Notes under the pieces: model-generated
The model's input: the letters and a program-made list of their open reading frames with translations, nothing else
Database searches by the model: none
Told to the model about the DNA's origin: nothing
DNA from: Terriglobia bacterium
Lineage (GTDB): Bacteria > Acidobacteriota > Terriglobia > Terriglobales > Acidobacteriaceae
Assembly: GCA_020072845.1 (NCBI GenBank)
Contig: JAIQGF010000011.1
Location: forward strand, 248,001-312,000
Length of the DNA: 64,000 nucleotides
Direction of reading: 5' to 3'
Made by a program: the position numbers and the translations under genes
Shown here: positions 35,105 through 43,588 of the stretch, piece after piece
Layout: the number at the start of each line of letters is the position of its first letter
Position numbering within the stretch: the stretch's first letter is position 1

Positions 35105-35283
35105 TAGCTCTCAGCTTTCAGCTATCAGCCGTCAGCTAAAGACGGCCGATCCTGAAAGCACTCTTGCTTCAGATATTTGATTCTTAACCGCTCAAAACTT
35201 CAAAAAAATCGGGGAGACGGTGTTCACAGCCGTCTCCCCCTGCTCCGCCGCTGATTGCTGACGGCTGATCGCTAATGGCTGTT
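35105..35283. repeat. Inverted heptamer arrays between clpB and hsp20
   Basis: TCAGCTN units (35105-35138) face GCTGATN units (35250-35283). Both have a 7-base period and flank the hsp20 terminator. The pair overlaps the leader of clpB and the very end of the hsp20 coding frame. Confidence 0.75.
35203..35239 (-). terminator. Terminator of hsp20
   Basis: On the minus strand GGGGAGACGG pairs with CCGTCTCCCC and is followed by a run of seven T. It is placed about 45 bases after the hsp20 stop codon and upstream of clpB. Confidence 0.92.
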
Positions 35284-35769
35284 TTACGCCGCCTTGCCCT
35301 TGCCCTCCAAGGTCTTCTGGCCCGGGCCGACGCTGACCTTGATCTGCTTCGGCTTGGCTTCGGCCTTCTTGGCCAGCTTGATCTTCAGCAAGCCGTTGTC
35401 GTACTCGGCGCTGACGCTGTCCGGATCCACCGTGTTGGGCAGCGTGAAGGCGCGGTAGAAGCTGCCATAGCGCCGCTCGAGGCGATGGAAGTTCTCTTCC
35501 TTCTCTTCCTTCTCGAACTTGCGCTCGCCGCGCACGGTCAGGGTGTTGTTCTCCATGCGGACATCCATGTCTTTCTGCTCGATGCCCGGAACTTCAATCT
35601 TGAGGGTGATGTTGTGCTCGTCCTCGTAAATGTCCACGGGCGGAACGAAAGCCGATGTGGCCAGGCTCTCTTCCGTGCTGCCCGGGCCATAAGTGTCCTG
35701 GAACAGACGGTTCATGCGGCTGGTGATCAGGTTCAACTCCCGGAACGGATCCCAACGAATGATCGGCAT
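35284..35769 (-). CDS. Hsp20/alpha-crystallin family small heat-shock protein
   Basis: 161 residues. The N-terminal arm (RWDPFRELNLITSRMNRLF) is followed by the alpha-crystallin domain (about 45-135) with VPGIEQKDMDVRMENNTLTV, YGSFYRAFTLP and NGLLKIKLAKK. The C-terminal anchoring motif is I-x-V (QIKVSV). It holds unfolding proteins for ClpB/DnaK. The start ATG 35769 has an excellent AAGGAGG. A consensus sigma70 promoter lies at 35850-35878. No CIRCE or other heat-shock operator was seen. Confidence 0.96.
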   Translation of the reverse strand: MPIIRWDPFRELNLITSRMNRLFQDTYGPGSTEESLATSAFVPPVDIYEDEHNITLKIEVPGIEQKDMDVRMENNTLTVRGERKFEKEEKEENFHRLERRYGSFYRAFTLPNTVDPDSVSAEYDNGLLKIKLAKKAEAKPKQIKVSVGPGQKTLEGKGKAA

Positions 35770-35849
35770 AGCAAGTTCCTCCTTGACTTTGGTGGCTGAC
35801 TCGCCTCAAGCGCCAGCTTGGGGGCTTCATCAGTGCTTTACAATTTACA

Positions 35850-35878
35850 ATCATAAAATCTTAGTGTGTTACTGTCAA
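35850..35878 (-). promoter_or_regulatory. Consensus sigma70 promoter of hsp20
   Basis: On the minus strand TTGACA (35878-35873) and TATGAT (35855-35850) are separated by exactly 17 bases in an AT-rich stretch, about 80 bases before the hsp20 start codon. The remaining bases up to 36034 hold no gene. Confidence 0.8.
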
Positions 35879-36034
35879 TCATTGTTTCACGTTTAATATC
35901 AGCTAATTACATACATAGTTGGCCTCTCGATGTGGCGGGAAGCCGCGCAAAAAACACCTGTCGCTGGAAGTTGAGGCCCACGCGCCTTGATGCGCAGGAG
36001 GGGAGAAGGGTGGCTGTGGAAACCGGCAAATTCG

Positions 36035-36868
36035 CTAGCTGGGCTTTTCTGCCACCAGCCACATGCTGTCGCTGGTAGGAAAACGGTCGAATGGACCGAA
36101 GCGCAGCACGCGCAGTCCGCTGGCGCGCAGCAGGCGGTCGAGCAGTGCCGGCGTGAAGTAATTCACGTGGTCAGGATGGCGAATACCGCACCAGCGCCGG
36201 CCACGGACGATGCGGTTCCAACTGGCGAAGTTCGGCACCTTGACAATGGCGCGAGCTCCGGTGCGCATGACCCGTACCACATGCTTCAGCACGGTGCCCG
36301 GGTCCAGCTCGTGCTCGAGATAGGAAGTCATGAGCACGCCGGAGAAGGAGTCCGCCGGGAGGCGTGGGAGCACCGCGATGGCGTGGCCCTGGATAGCGTC
36401 TCCTCCGCGGCCGGAAAAACGAGCGCGTGCCATGGACGCCAGCTCCCTGGAAACCTCGACTCCGAACGGTACGTAGTCATCCGGTAGCTTGAGCAGGGTG
36501 TGGCCGCCGGCGCATCCGAGGTCCAGGATTTGCCCGGGCGCAATGTACCGCCGAACCCACGACATGAGCTTATCCCGCCGCAAGAGCCGCTTGGGAATGC
36601 TTTGCAGAGTGCGGCTTGCATAGTACAAGATCGGCTCTCGCCGGCGTCGCAGCCGGCCTTCTTCCGCCCAGGTTTTTTCCCAGGCCAACTCCGTTTCCAG
36701 CTTCTGATACGCGGGTGCGTTCTCCAGGTAGACCAGCCCGCATCCGGCGCACTGCTTCAATTCCCACGGCGGCTCGGAATAGGGATGGACAGGTTGGGAA
36801 CGGTTGTCGAAGTTACAAATCGGACACCGGCGTAGGACGAGATCGGGCAGCACGCCGCAGGCTACCAC
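36035..36868 (-). CDS. SAM-dependent methyltransferase with N-terminal zinc ribbon
   Basis: 277 residues from GTG 36868. The N-terminal zinc ribbon uses CPIC and CAGC. The class I methyltransferase core has ILDLGCAGGHTLLKL as SAM motif I, then a typical post-I acidic strand and LMTSYLEHELDP (motif IV region with His). The C-terminal HPDHVNYFTPALLDRLLRASGL matches methyltransferases of the Methyltransf_23 type, often found in cell-surface glycan loci. It is the last gene of the envelope operon. The substrate is unknown. Confidence 0.85.
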   Translation of the reverse strand: MVACGVLPDLVLRRCPICNFDNRSQPVHPYSEPPWELKQCAGCGLVYLENAPAYQKLETELAWEKTWAEEGRLRRRREPILYYASRTLQSIPKRLLRRDKLMSWVRRYIAPGQILDLGCAGGHTLLKLPDDYVPFGVEVSRELASMARARFSGRGGDAIQGHAIAVLPRLPADSFSGVLMTSYLEHELDPGTVLKHVVRVMRTGARAIVKVPNFASWNRIVRGRRWCGIRHPDHVNYFTPALLDRLLRASGLRVLRFGPFDRFPTSDSMWLVAEKPS

Positions 36869-36881
36869 GGATTTTGCCCAG

Positions 36882-37673
36882 TCACTTGGCGTCGATTCTG
36901 GCCAGACGGAAGGTCAGGGTGCCCCAGAACATACGGGAGCGCATTTGGACGGGGATGCGGCGGGCGTCGTCGGAAAGCCAGATCCAGACCCGTCCGCGGC
37001 TCTTGAGCAGCCCGGAAGCGGCTTCCGGGGAGACGCGGATGGTGGAAAAGGTTCCGGCAGGCGTTTTCACCTGCTCGCGGGCCTCGACGTGAACCCGCAC
37101 GTCAACCGTGTCTCCGCCTTCGTTGAGTGGAAAGGTATAGGTGGAATCGGGAGCGAGCGGCTGCGCGGCGACATAAAAGACGCCGGAAAGGATATCGGTG
37201 ACGCAGCCGGGAATCTCGTGCTCCACGTGCTTGGCCTGGCCGCTCTTGAGGTTGGTTTCATCGAGGATGCTGCGGCGGCGGGCATAGTTGAAGTTGATCA
37301 GCGTTTCGCGGGCGCGGAAGCCCTCTTCGGTGTGCTTGGTGAGCGTCTGGGAACAGAAGGTGCGGCGGTCGAAGGTGGACTCGAAGCGATCGTGGACGGG
37401 ATAGAGCAGGGCAACGACGCCGCTGGCTTCGGCCGTGCCGCTGACGCTCTCATTGTCGCCGGCCTGGTTAATGGTGATGCGGGCAGTACCAGCGGTCCAC
37501 AGCCGCCATTCGGCCTGGTACACGAATGCCTGGCCGTTGGGGAAGGTGTAGTTGTCGGGCACGGGATGGATCTGCGCCACCGGGCCGATGGTCGCGGGCT
37601 GCTGGCCTGCGAGCTTGACACCGATGGCGGCGCACAGTAGTGCGCAGGCGGTCGCGAGGAGAAGTCGTTTCAT
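36882..37673 (-). CDS. Secreted DUF3108 protein
   Basis: 263 residues from ATG 37673. An upstream in-frame TTG at 37685 is less likely. There is a signal peptide (LLLATACALLCAAIGVKLAGQ). The body fits DUF3108: GQAFVYQAEWRLWTAGTARI, DRFESTFDRRTF, FPLNEGGDTVDVRVHV, then TIRVSPEAASGLLKSRGRVWIWLSDDARRIPVQM. The fold is predicted to be a large beta structure in the periplasm. Function unknown. It lies 13 bases after the methyltransferase gene upstream and 13 before the next, firmly inside the envelope operon. Confidence 0.88.
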   Translation of the reverse strand: MKRLLLATACALLCAAIGVKLAGQQPATIGPVAQIHPVPDNYTFPNGQAFVYQAEWRLWTAGTARITINQAGDNESVSGTAEASGVVALLYPVHDRFESTFDRRTFCSQTLTKHTEEGFRARETLINFNYARRRSILDETNLKSGQAKHVEHEIPGCVTDILSGVFYVAAQPLAPDSTYTFPLNEGGDTVDVRVHVEAREQVKTPAGTFSTIRVSPEAASGLLKSRGRVWIWLSDDARRIPVQMRSRMFWGTLTFRLARIDAK

Positions 37674-37686
37674 GACGAAGATCAAG

Positions 37687-38229
37687 CTACCGGCCGGCCC
37701 AAAGCAGCTTGGCCACGAGCGCCGCGATCATCACCGCTGTACCAATCAGAGCATTGTACTCGCGATGCTGGAGATAACGCTGGCGGGAAAACGATCCCGC
37801 GGACGTGGTGTGCGGGCGCAAGCGCGGCAACAGGCGCGGGACTTGGCGCGCGTACTGGTCGAACTCGGAGAAGCGCGAGCGCAGGAAACTTTCTTCTGCG
37901 AGAATCACGGGGATGTAGATGGCGACGAACAGAACAACGAGCGCGAGCGCGATCCACCAACTCAGCGCGGCCACGGCAAACCCGAGGGCGATCACGATGG
38001 AACCGAGGTAGAGCGGATTGCGCGTGTAGGCGTAGGGGCCGGAGGTGGTGAGCTCGGAATTCTTGCTGATGTGGCCGGAAGCGACGGCGCGAATGGCGAT
38101 TCCGATAAGAGCGATAAGGCCGCCCGCAGCCAGGGAAATCCACGTCGGGCGTGCGCGCCAGAGGTAGAGCGCGGCGAAAGCGAACCCGAGGGGAACGCGG
38201 ATGCGTCGCGCGATGCGGGACCAGGTCAT
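37687..38229 (-). CDS. Isoprenylcysteine carboxyl methyltransferase-like membrane protein
   Basis: 180 residues with four to five TM segments. The family signature is GPYAYTRNPLYLGSIVIALG, with AEESFLRSRFSEFDQYARQVPRLLP near the C-terminus (the Glu..Phe..Y..Y pattern of ICMT/phospholipid methyltransferases that binds SAM at the membrane surface). Its ATG overlaps the heptosyltransferase stop codon (ATGA), so it is translationally coupled. The substrate in bacteria is generally unknown, and a lipid or quinone is possible. Confidence 0.88.
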   Translation of the reverse strand: MTWSRIARRIRVPLGFAFAALYLWRARPTWISLAAGGLIALIGIAIRAVASGHISKNSELTTSGPYAYTRNPLYLGSIVIALGFAVAALSWWIALALVVLFVAIYIPVILAEESFLRSRFSEFDQYARQVPRLLPRLRPHTTSAGSFSRQRYLQHREYNALIGTAVMIAALVAKLLWAGR

Positions 38230-39389
38230 CGCGGCGCCTCGGAAGTTTGCGCCAGGAGATGACGCGCGGCTGCGATCACCTCGGCGGCGGTAATCTGCAG
38301 CAGGCCCGCCTCGGGGTCCTTCTCGTGCGAGGTCGTAGTCTGGCTTACCTGGGAGCGCAGCACAATGGCGCGATGGGTGTAAGGGCGGTTGCGCGCGGGG
38401 TCGGTGGGGCCGAACAACGCGACCACGGGAACGCCCACCGCCGCGGCCAAGTGGACAGGGCCGGTATCGCCTCCGATGCAAATGCGCGCACCACGGCAGA
38501 GCGCGATGAGTTCACTGACCGTGGTTTGCAGGGCGATGGCGACAGGAACTTCCCCACCCTGTCGTCGCCCTTCGACTGCGCTCAGGGCAGGCTTCCCCAG
38601 CGACGACAAGGGTGGGGCACCCGCAACGCCGTTGGCAGCGCGTTCGACATCGCGCGCCAGTTGCTCTTCGCCGGGGCCGAAGTTCACGATGGCGCGAAGT
38701 CCATGAACCGCAAGCGCGCGTACCACTTCCGCATAGCGTTCCGCCGGCCAGCATTTTGCTCCCCAGCCCGCGCCCGGATTCACCAGCGCAAAGCCGTGCA
38801 GGCCGAGCGTGTGTAGCTGCTGCTCGATGGCGCGTTCGGCGGCAGGATCGCGCGGCAAGGGGAAGCTGAGTTCCTCGGGTCCGAAACCCGGGCCACACAA
38901 TTCCTGCGCGAGCGAAATATTCTGCTCGACGATATGGCGTCCACGCGCGGCAACCTGGTGCGTATAGAAAAGGGTGGCGGGTTTTTCGCGTGGCTGCATG
39001 AAGCCAAAGCGGCGCGGCACGCCCGATAATTGCGCCAGAATCGCCGATTTCCACGCTCCCTGAAAATCAATCGCGAGGTTGTAGCGCACCGCGCGCAATT
39101 GGCCGAGCGCATCGCGGAACTCCTGCCAGGTTTCGCCGGAGAATAGCGCCGAACGCCAGGCAAGCGTGTCCACGATGTGGACCATGTCCACCAGAGGTTT
39201 TTCCGGGGAGCGAGGTCCGCTAAGCGCGGCGCCGGAAGAAAGCAGCGAGGCCCAGCGCCGCTCGACCGCCCAGCCGATGGTTGCGCCGGGGAATGCGCGC
39301 CGCAGGGCAGCCACCGCGGGCAGGGTGTGAATGATGTCGCCCATGGAGCCGAGGCGCACGATCAGCAAGCGCGCAAGGTCGCCGCTCAC
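38226..39389 (-). CDS. Glycosyltransferase family 9 heptosyltransferase (WaaC-like)
   Basis: 387 residues from GTG 39389, with AAGGAG six bases upstream. The ADP-heptose:LPS heptosyltransferase signatures are [20 protein letters not shown] at the N-terminus and [22 protein letters not shown] near the C-terminus (sugar-nucleotide site). [17 protein letters not shown] and [19 protein letters not shown] are also typical of WaaC. A 20-odd-residue insertion ([19 protein letters not shown] and on) is encoded by a palindromic repeat at 38551-38620 and sits just before the donor-binding half. GTG overlaps the rfaE2 stop codon (GTGA). Confidence 0.9.
   Translation of the reverse strand: MSGDLARLLIVRLGSMGDIIHTLPAVAALRRAFPGATIGWAVERRWASLLSSGAALSGPRSPEKPLVDMVHIVDTLAWRSALFSGETWQEFRDALGQLRAVRYNLAIDFQGAWKSAILAQLSGVPRRFGFMQPREKPATLFYTHQVAARGRHIVEQNISLAQELCGPGFGPEELSFPLPRDPAAERAIEQQLHTLGLHGFALVNPGAGWGAKCWPAERYAEVVRALAVHGLRAIVNFGPGEEQLARDVERAANGVAGAPPLSSLGKPALSAVEGRRQGGEVPVAIALQTTVSELIALCRGARICIGGDTGPVHLAAAVGVPVVALFGPTDPARNRPYTHRAIVLRSQVSQTTTSHEKDPEAGLLQITAAEVIAAARHLLAQTSEAPR
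38551..38620. repeat. Palindromic element inside the heptosyltransferase gene with a nested repeat
   Basis: The arms CCCCACCCTGTCGTCGC (38552-38568) and GCGACGACAAGGGTGGGG (38600-38617) match the prmC element, including the one-base bulge. The loop is occupied by TTCGACTGCGCTCAGGGCAG, a sequence I recall as a common dispersed repeat in acidobacterial and chloroflexal genomes. The frame stays open throughout. Confidence 0.85.
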
Positions 39390-39877
39390 GGACGCTCCTT
39401 GCGGCCGATGCGGGCGATGAACTCGGTGGCGGAGTGGTTTTTGGGATCGCCGACAATGGCCACGCGCCCGCCGCACTCGACGACGGTGTCACGCTCGGGA
39501 ACGTTGTCGGCGGTGTAGTCGGTGCCCTTGGCGTGGATGTCGGGGCGGATTTCGCGGATGAGGGCGCGAACGTCGGCCTCAGGAAATACCACCACCGCGT
39601 CCACGTCGGCGAGGGCGGCCAGGATTTCGGCGCGCTCGGCGGCGGGCATCAGCGGACGGCCGGGACCCTTCAAGCCGCGCACCGACTCATCCGCATTGAG
39701 ACCGACCACGAGCTTTCCGCCGAGTTGCTTGGCGGCGCGGAGATAGCGGATGTGGCCGACGTGCAGCAGGTCGAAACAGCCGTTGGTCAGGATAATGCGC
39801 TCGCCGGCGCGGCGCCATTCCTCGACGCGGCGGCGCAGTTGATCGCGGGTAAGGACTTTGTTTTCGTGCGTGCTCAT
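39386..39877 (-). CDS. rfaE2: D-glycero-beta-D-manno-heptose 1-phosphate adenylyltransferase
   Basis: 163 residues. A nucleotidyltransferase with [20 protein letters not shown] (HxGH motif) and [18 protein letters not shown], as in the C-terminal half of HldE. It makes ADP-heptose precursor from heptose 1-phosphate and ATP. The kinase half is encoded separately upstream (39925-40998), so HldE is split here. ATG 39877 is taken, as the preceding TTG at 39880 is less likely. Its stop overlaps the GTG of the heptosyltransferase that uses the product. Confidence 0.94.
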   Translation of the reverse strand: MSTHENKVLTRDQLRRRVEEWRRAGERIILTNGCFDLLHVGHIRYLRAAKQLGGKLVVGLNADESVRGLKGPGRPLMPAAERAEILAALADVDAVVVFPEADVRALIREIRPDIHAKGTDYTADNVPERDTVVECGGRVAIVGDPKNHSATEFIARIGRKERP

Positions 39878-39888
39878 CAAAAAGACTT

Positions 39889-39963
39889 AACCGCGGATCT
39901 ACGCGGATTTAAACGGATCGGATTTCATTTCCTTATCCGTGTAGATCCGTGGCGATCCGCGGT
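39889..39963. repeat. Inverted CGGAT-rich repeat between rfaE1 and rfaE2
   Basis: AACCGCGGATCTACGCGGAT on one side faces ATCCGTGTAGATCCGTGG and GATCCGCGGTT on the other, giving an imperfect stem. The left gene (rfaE1, minus strand) ends inside it, so its last residues are repeat-encoded. Related sequence lies at 32384-32440 and 41053-41090. Confidence 0.7.
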
Positions 39964-40998
39964 TTGCATTTCCTCCGCGCCTTCCACGGCCTGCAAAAGT
40001 TCTTCGCGGCTGACGGTGGCGGTGCCTCGCTTCATCACCACGATGCCTCCGGCGTAATTGGCCAGGTGCGCGGCTTCCTGGGCGTCGGCGCCGGCGGCGA
40101 GCGCGGCAGTGAAGGTGGCGATGACGGTGTCGCCCGCGCCGGTGACGTCGGCCACCTGGTCGCTGCCGTGAATCGGAATCTCGACCGGCTGGGTGCGTCG
40201 CGCGAAAGCCACCATGCCGTCGCGGCCGCGGGTGATGACCAGCGCGTCCAGCTTCATGCGCTCCAGAATTTTCTTGCCGGCGGCGAACAGGCGCGCGGAA
40301 TCGGCGCCGATGCGCAGCCCGAGCGCATGTTCGACCTCGGGCTCGTTGGGCGTGGCGGCGGTGGCGCCGGCGAACTCCAGCAGGCGGTAACGCGAGTCGA
40401 GCGTGACCGGAATGTCCTTCAGACTGCCGCGCGAGCGCAGGTCCTTGAGCATTTGCGGTGTGGCGGCGCCGTAGCCGTAGTCGGAAATGAGCAGCGCATC
40501 GGAAGCGCGCAGAAACCGGTTGGCGGATGCGACCAGGTCTTGCTGGTGCATGAAGTCGAGTTCGCTCTCCGGTTCGCGGTCCACGCGCACCACCTGCTGG
40601 CGCGCGGTGTGCGTCATGCCGGCGAGGATGCGCGTTTTGGTGACCGTCGTGTAGCCCTTCAATCGCAGGATGCCGGAGGTGGAGATGCGCTGCTGGCGAA
40701 AGGCGCGGAGCAGCAGGCGTCCGGGCTCGTCGTCGCCGACCACGCCCACCGGCAGCACGGTGACGCCCAGCGCGGCGAGGTTGTAAACCGCGTTGCCCCC
40801 GCCGCCGGGAACCACGGTGCGCTCGCGGTGCTTGAGGATGAGTACCGGCGCCTCACGCGAGACACGGGAGATTTCGCCGTAGATGAATTCGTCGGCTACC
40901 AGATCGGCGACGACCGTGATGGTGAGGCGCGGAAAGGCGTCCACGATCTTGCGCAGACGGTCGAGTTGTTTGCTGGGCTTCAAGCTGTCATTCACCAC
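39925..40998 (-). CDS. rfaE1: D-glycero-beta-D-manno-heptose-7-phosphate kinase
   Basis: 357 residues. A PfkB/ribokinase-fold kinase with PGGGGNAVYNLAALG near the N-terminus and the C-terminal anion-hole motif VTGAGDTVIATFTAALA (catalytic Asp in GAGDT). It is colinear with the N-terminal half of HldE. It phosphorylates heptose 7-phosphate at C1 for ADP-heptose synthesis. The last ~15 residues (MQTADRHGSTRIRK) run into the inverted repeat and are probably not conserved. It belongs to the envelope operon, 115 bases after lpxK. Confidence 0.93.
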   Translation of the reverse strand: MVNDSLKPSKQLDRLRKIVDAFPRLTITVVADLVADEFIYGEISRVSREAPVLILKHRERTVVPGGGGNAVYNLAALGVTVLPVGVVGDDEPGRLLLRAFRQQRISTSGILRLKGYTTVTKTRILAGMTHTARQQVVRVDREPESELDFMHQQDLVASANRFLRASDALLISDYGYGAATPQMLKDLRSRGSLKDIPVTLDSRYRLLEFAGATAATPNEPEVEHALGLRIGADSARLFAAGKKILERMKLDALVITRGRDGMVAFARRTQPVEIPIHGSDQVADVTGAGDTVIATFTAALAAGADAQEAAHLANYAGGIVVMKRGTATVSREELLQAVEGAEEMQTADRHGSTRIRK

Positions 40999-41113
40999 CG
41001 AGTCACCGAGGACACCGAGTCAACACCGAGTTCCCAATTCTTGATGAGCCGCTGATTAACGCAGATGAACGCTGATCTGAATCGTAGTCCGATTACAACG
41101 AACTGGCATTTTC

Positions 41114-42067
41114 TCATGACAGCGGTTTCCCGCGGCTCTTCAGAGTTTCCAGCAGGAAATCCAGCGCACGCGGGGCGTCCTGCAAGTCCATCTTCACGGG
41201 CACCACCGCCAGCGGCTGCAGAGAAGCGAGAAATCCGCCGAGATTGACCGCGTCCTTCTCGGTGGTCGCAAAGCCGTCGGCCTGGTTCTGCTCGGCGACG
41301 AACTGGAGATCTCGCAAATCTTTTTCCGTGTAGGCGTGGTGGTCGGGAAAGACGACCTCGGCCGCCGGATCAACGCCCGCCTTGCGCAGTTGCGCGAAAA
41401 AACTCTGCGGGCGGGCGATGCCGCAGAAGGCAAGCGGGTGCGGCGGCAAGCCGCTGGTGACAATGCCGCGGCGGACACGCCACACGGCTTTGCCCGTGAG
41501 CGGAAAGTTGTCCGGCTCGGCGCCGCTGGCGAGCACGACAGCATCGGCGCGCCGCAACGCGCTGAGCGGCTCGCGCAGGCGGCCGGCGGGAAGCAGGCGG
41601 TCGCGGGCGTCGTCGGGCGTGACCAGCACGATATCGAAGTCGCGCGCCAGTTGGCGGTGCTGGAAGCCGTCATCGAGCAGGTGAAGTTGCGCTCCGAAGC
41701 GCTCTTCCGCCAGGCAGCCGGCCTGATAGCGCTCCTCGCCGAGAATCACCGGGCATTGCAGGCGGCGCGCAATCAGCAGGGGTTCATCGCCAAAATCGCG
41801 CGGCAGCCCGCCCGGATCCACCAGCGCGACTCCGCTGCTCTGGCGGCGATACCCGCGCGACAGCACGTCGAAGGCGATGCCGCGGGATTGCAGCAGCTCC
41901 CCAAGCAGAATGACGAAGGGAGTTTTTCCCGAACCGCCGACAGCCAGGTTGCCGATGCTGACCACCGGGCCCTTGAGGTGTTTCGCAGGCAGAGCGCCGG
42001 CGTCATACAGCGAATTGCGCAGGCGGACCGCGCCACCAAACACTCGGGAGAGGATGCGGGTCGCCAT
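41114..42067 (-). CDS. lpxK: Tetraacyldisaccharide 4'-kinase
   Basis: 317 residues from ATG 42067, which shares its A with the waaA stop codon (TGATG). The Walker A is NLAVGGSGKTPFVILLGELL. LSRGYRRQSSG, GDEPLLIARR and LLDDGFQHRQLARDFDIVLV are family hallmarks, and the C-terminal ATTEKDAVNLG is present. LpxK adds the 4'-phosphate to the lipid A disaccharide at the inner membrane. Longer upstream reading is excluded by the coupled stop/start with waaA. Confidence 0.96.
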   Translation of the reverse strand: MATRILSRVFGGAVRLRNSLYDAGALPAKHLKGPVVSIGNLAVGGSGKTPFVILLGELLQSRGIAFDVLSRGYRRQSSGVALVDPGGLPRDFGDEPLLIARRLQCPVILGEERYQAGCLAEERFGAQLHLLDDGFQHRQLARDFDIVLVTPDDARDRLLPAGRLREPLSALRRADAVVLASGAEPDNFPLTGKAVWRVRRGIVTSGLPPHPLAFCGIARPQSFFAQLRKAGVDPAAEVVFPDHHAYTEKDLRDLQFVAEQNQADGFATTEKDAVNLGGFLASLQPLAVVPVKMDLQDAPRALDFLLETLKSRGKPLS

Positions 42068-43347
42068 CAGGTCTCCACCCGCGAAGAAATCTTGGACGCG
42101 GTGGCGCAATCGGCGGCTGGGGCGGCGTGTTTTCCGAGAAGAGATTGCAGCGCGGAAACGGTGCGTGCGGTGGCGCCGGCATTGTCGCGCAGGATTTCGC
42201 GGGCGCGCGCGCCCAGACCACGGCAGCGGGATTCGTCGGCGAGCAGGCTAAGGAAGGTTGGCGCAAGCTCGTCAGCCGGGGCAACCACCACGGCGCCGGC
42301 GCGGCGGAAGAGCGTGACCATGTCGCGAAAATTCTCCGTGTGTGGGCCGACTACGATGGCCGAGCCGTGCTGCGCGGCCTCCAGGATGTTGTGGCCGCCT
42401 TTGGCCACCAGGCTGCCGCCCACGAAGGCGATGTCGGCGAGTTGGTAAGTGGAAGCAAGCTCGCCGATGGTATCCAGGAGAAAGATTCCGGGTCCGAGCG
42501 GTTCTGAAGCGCTCCACTGCGACCTGCGCCAGAACTGGATGCCGGATGCGGCGATGAGTTCGGCAACTGGCGCGAAGCGCTCGGGATGGCGCGGCGCCAG
42601 AATCATGAGTGCATTCGGATAGCGTTCGCGGACAGCGGTAAAGGCGCGCAGCAGAATGGGTTCTTCGCCGTCGACGGTGCTGCCGCAGACGAGGACGGGA
42701 GCGGGAAAAGACCCACATTTGCCAAACCCAGGCAAATGTGGGGCACCCTCGAGAGCGGGCGCGATATTGAGCGCCGATTTAAGCTCGGCCACCAGCGGCG
42801 CTTCGGCCGCCGGCTTGAGATCGAATTTCAGGTTTCCGCTGACCTGGACACGTTTCTCCGGCGCGCCGATTTCGATCAGGCGACGACGGTCTTCATCGCC
42901 TTGCGCAAGAAACAGAGGCGCCAGGCGCAGAAGGTTCGGCCAGAACTCGGTCTCGGCGATGACGATCAGTTCGGGGCGCAGCGCTTGCAGGTAAGGGCGC
43001 ACCGCGAAGGCGAAGTCGATGGGGAAGTAAAACACGTCGGCGGCGCCGAAGCGATCGCGCGCCAGCGCCTGCCCGGTCGCGGTGGTGGTGGATACGGCAA
43101 TCCTGTACGACGGCGCGCGCTGCTGCAGTTCGGAGATCAACTCGCTGACGGCGAGCACTTCACCGACGGAAACGGCATGTACCCAGATGGTGGGGCGGTG
43201 CGGCGAATCGCGCAGGCGCTGGGGCACGCGTCCGAAGCGCTCGGCGAGTCCGGCGCGGTACTTGCTGTGGCGCAGCAGGCGGAACAGCCAGACGGGCGAG
43301 GAGAGCAGCAGGGCCACGGCGGCCAGCGCGCTGTAGAGGAGATACAT
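42067..43347 (-). CDS. waaA: 3-deoxy-D-manno-octulosonic acid (Kdo) transferase
   Basis: 426 residues. The N-terminal membrane anchor (LLYSALAAVALLLSSPVWLF) is followed by the GT30 signature WVHAVSVGEVLA, with the catalytic Glu. Then come AETEFWPNLLRL, GNLKFDL, ILAPRHPERF and FVGGSLVAKGGHNILEAA. Two oddities are seen. First, between ETEFWPNLLR and GNLKFD there are about 35 fewer residues than in E. coli WaaA as I recall it; the segment with the NARLS-type block is missing. Second, a 12-residue insertion (APHLPGFGKCGS region) encoded by a palindrome at 42712-42747 lies before the second Rossmann domain. The enzyme attaches Kdo to lipid A. First gene of the envelope operon. Confidence 0.93.
   Translation of the reverse strand: MYLLYSALAAVALLLSSPVWLFRLLRHSKYRAGLAERFGRVPQRLRDSPHRPTIWVHAVSVGEVLAVSELISELQQRAPSYRIAVSTTTATGQALARDRFGAADVFYFPIDFAFAVRPYLQALRPELIVIAETEFWPNLLRLAPLFLAQGDEDRRRLIEIGAPEKRVQVSGNLKFDLKPAAEAPLVAELKSALNIAPALEGAPHLPGFGKCGSFPAPVLVCGSTVDGEEPILLRAFTAVRERYPNALMILAPRHPERFAPVAELIAASGIQFWRRSQWSASEPLGPGIFLLDTIGELASTYQLADIAFVGGSLVAKGGHNILEAAQHGSAIVVGPHTENFRDMVTLFRRAGAVVVAPADELAPTFLSLLADESRCRGLGARAREILRDNAGATARTVSALQSLLGKHAAPAADCATASKISSRVET
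42712..42747. repeat. Palindromic element inside waaA (GTGGGGCACC family, copy 2)
   Basis: CCCACATTTGCC (42712-42723) pairs perfectly with GGCAAATGTGGG (42731-42742), followed by GCACC. At 36 bases it is a multiple of three and keeps the waaA frame. Confidence 0.88.
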
Positions 43348-43365
43348 GGGTGAAGGGACATTCTA

Positions 43366-43541
43366 AATACAGTTTCGAGTTTCAGTTTCAGTTTCAGCAC
43401 GGGTAGCCCAGTTAATACAGTTTCGAGTTTCAGTTTCAGTTTCAGCCCAGTCTGGCACAGTTTCATTTCAGTGTTCGGTCACCCAAAGGCGAGTTCCAAA
43501 ACTGAAACCGAAACCGAAACTGAAACTGAAACTGAAACTGT
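43366..43541. repeat. Hexamer arrays with an exact 33-base duplication and inverted partner
   Basis: An identical 33-base block starting AATACAGTTTCGAG occurs at 43366-43398 and 43414-43446. Each contains (TTTCAG)n. An opposite-sense array of GAAACT/GAAACC units runs from 43498 to 43541. They fill the divergent gap between waaA and the next plus-strand gene. No gene lies in it. Confidence 0.85.
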
Positions 43542-43588
43542 TCCTTCCCATTTGCCGCGGCGGCGGGGCAGGATTGATAATCCTGGGT

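Noticed and set aside
33729-35180. Open plus-strand frame opposite clpB
   Set aside because: Shadow of clpB; no start signal and no recognisable domain.
35770-35890. CIRCE or sigma32-type heat-shock element before hsp20
   Set aside because: No TTAGCACTC-N9-GAGTGCTAA-like repeat or CTTGAAA/CCCAT pair was found. The promoter reads as plain sigma70.
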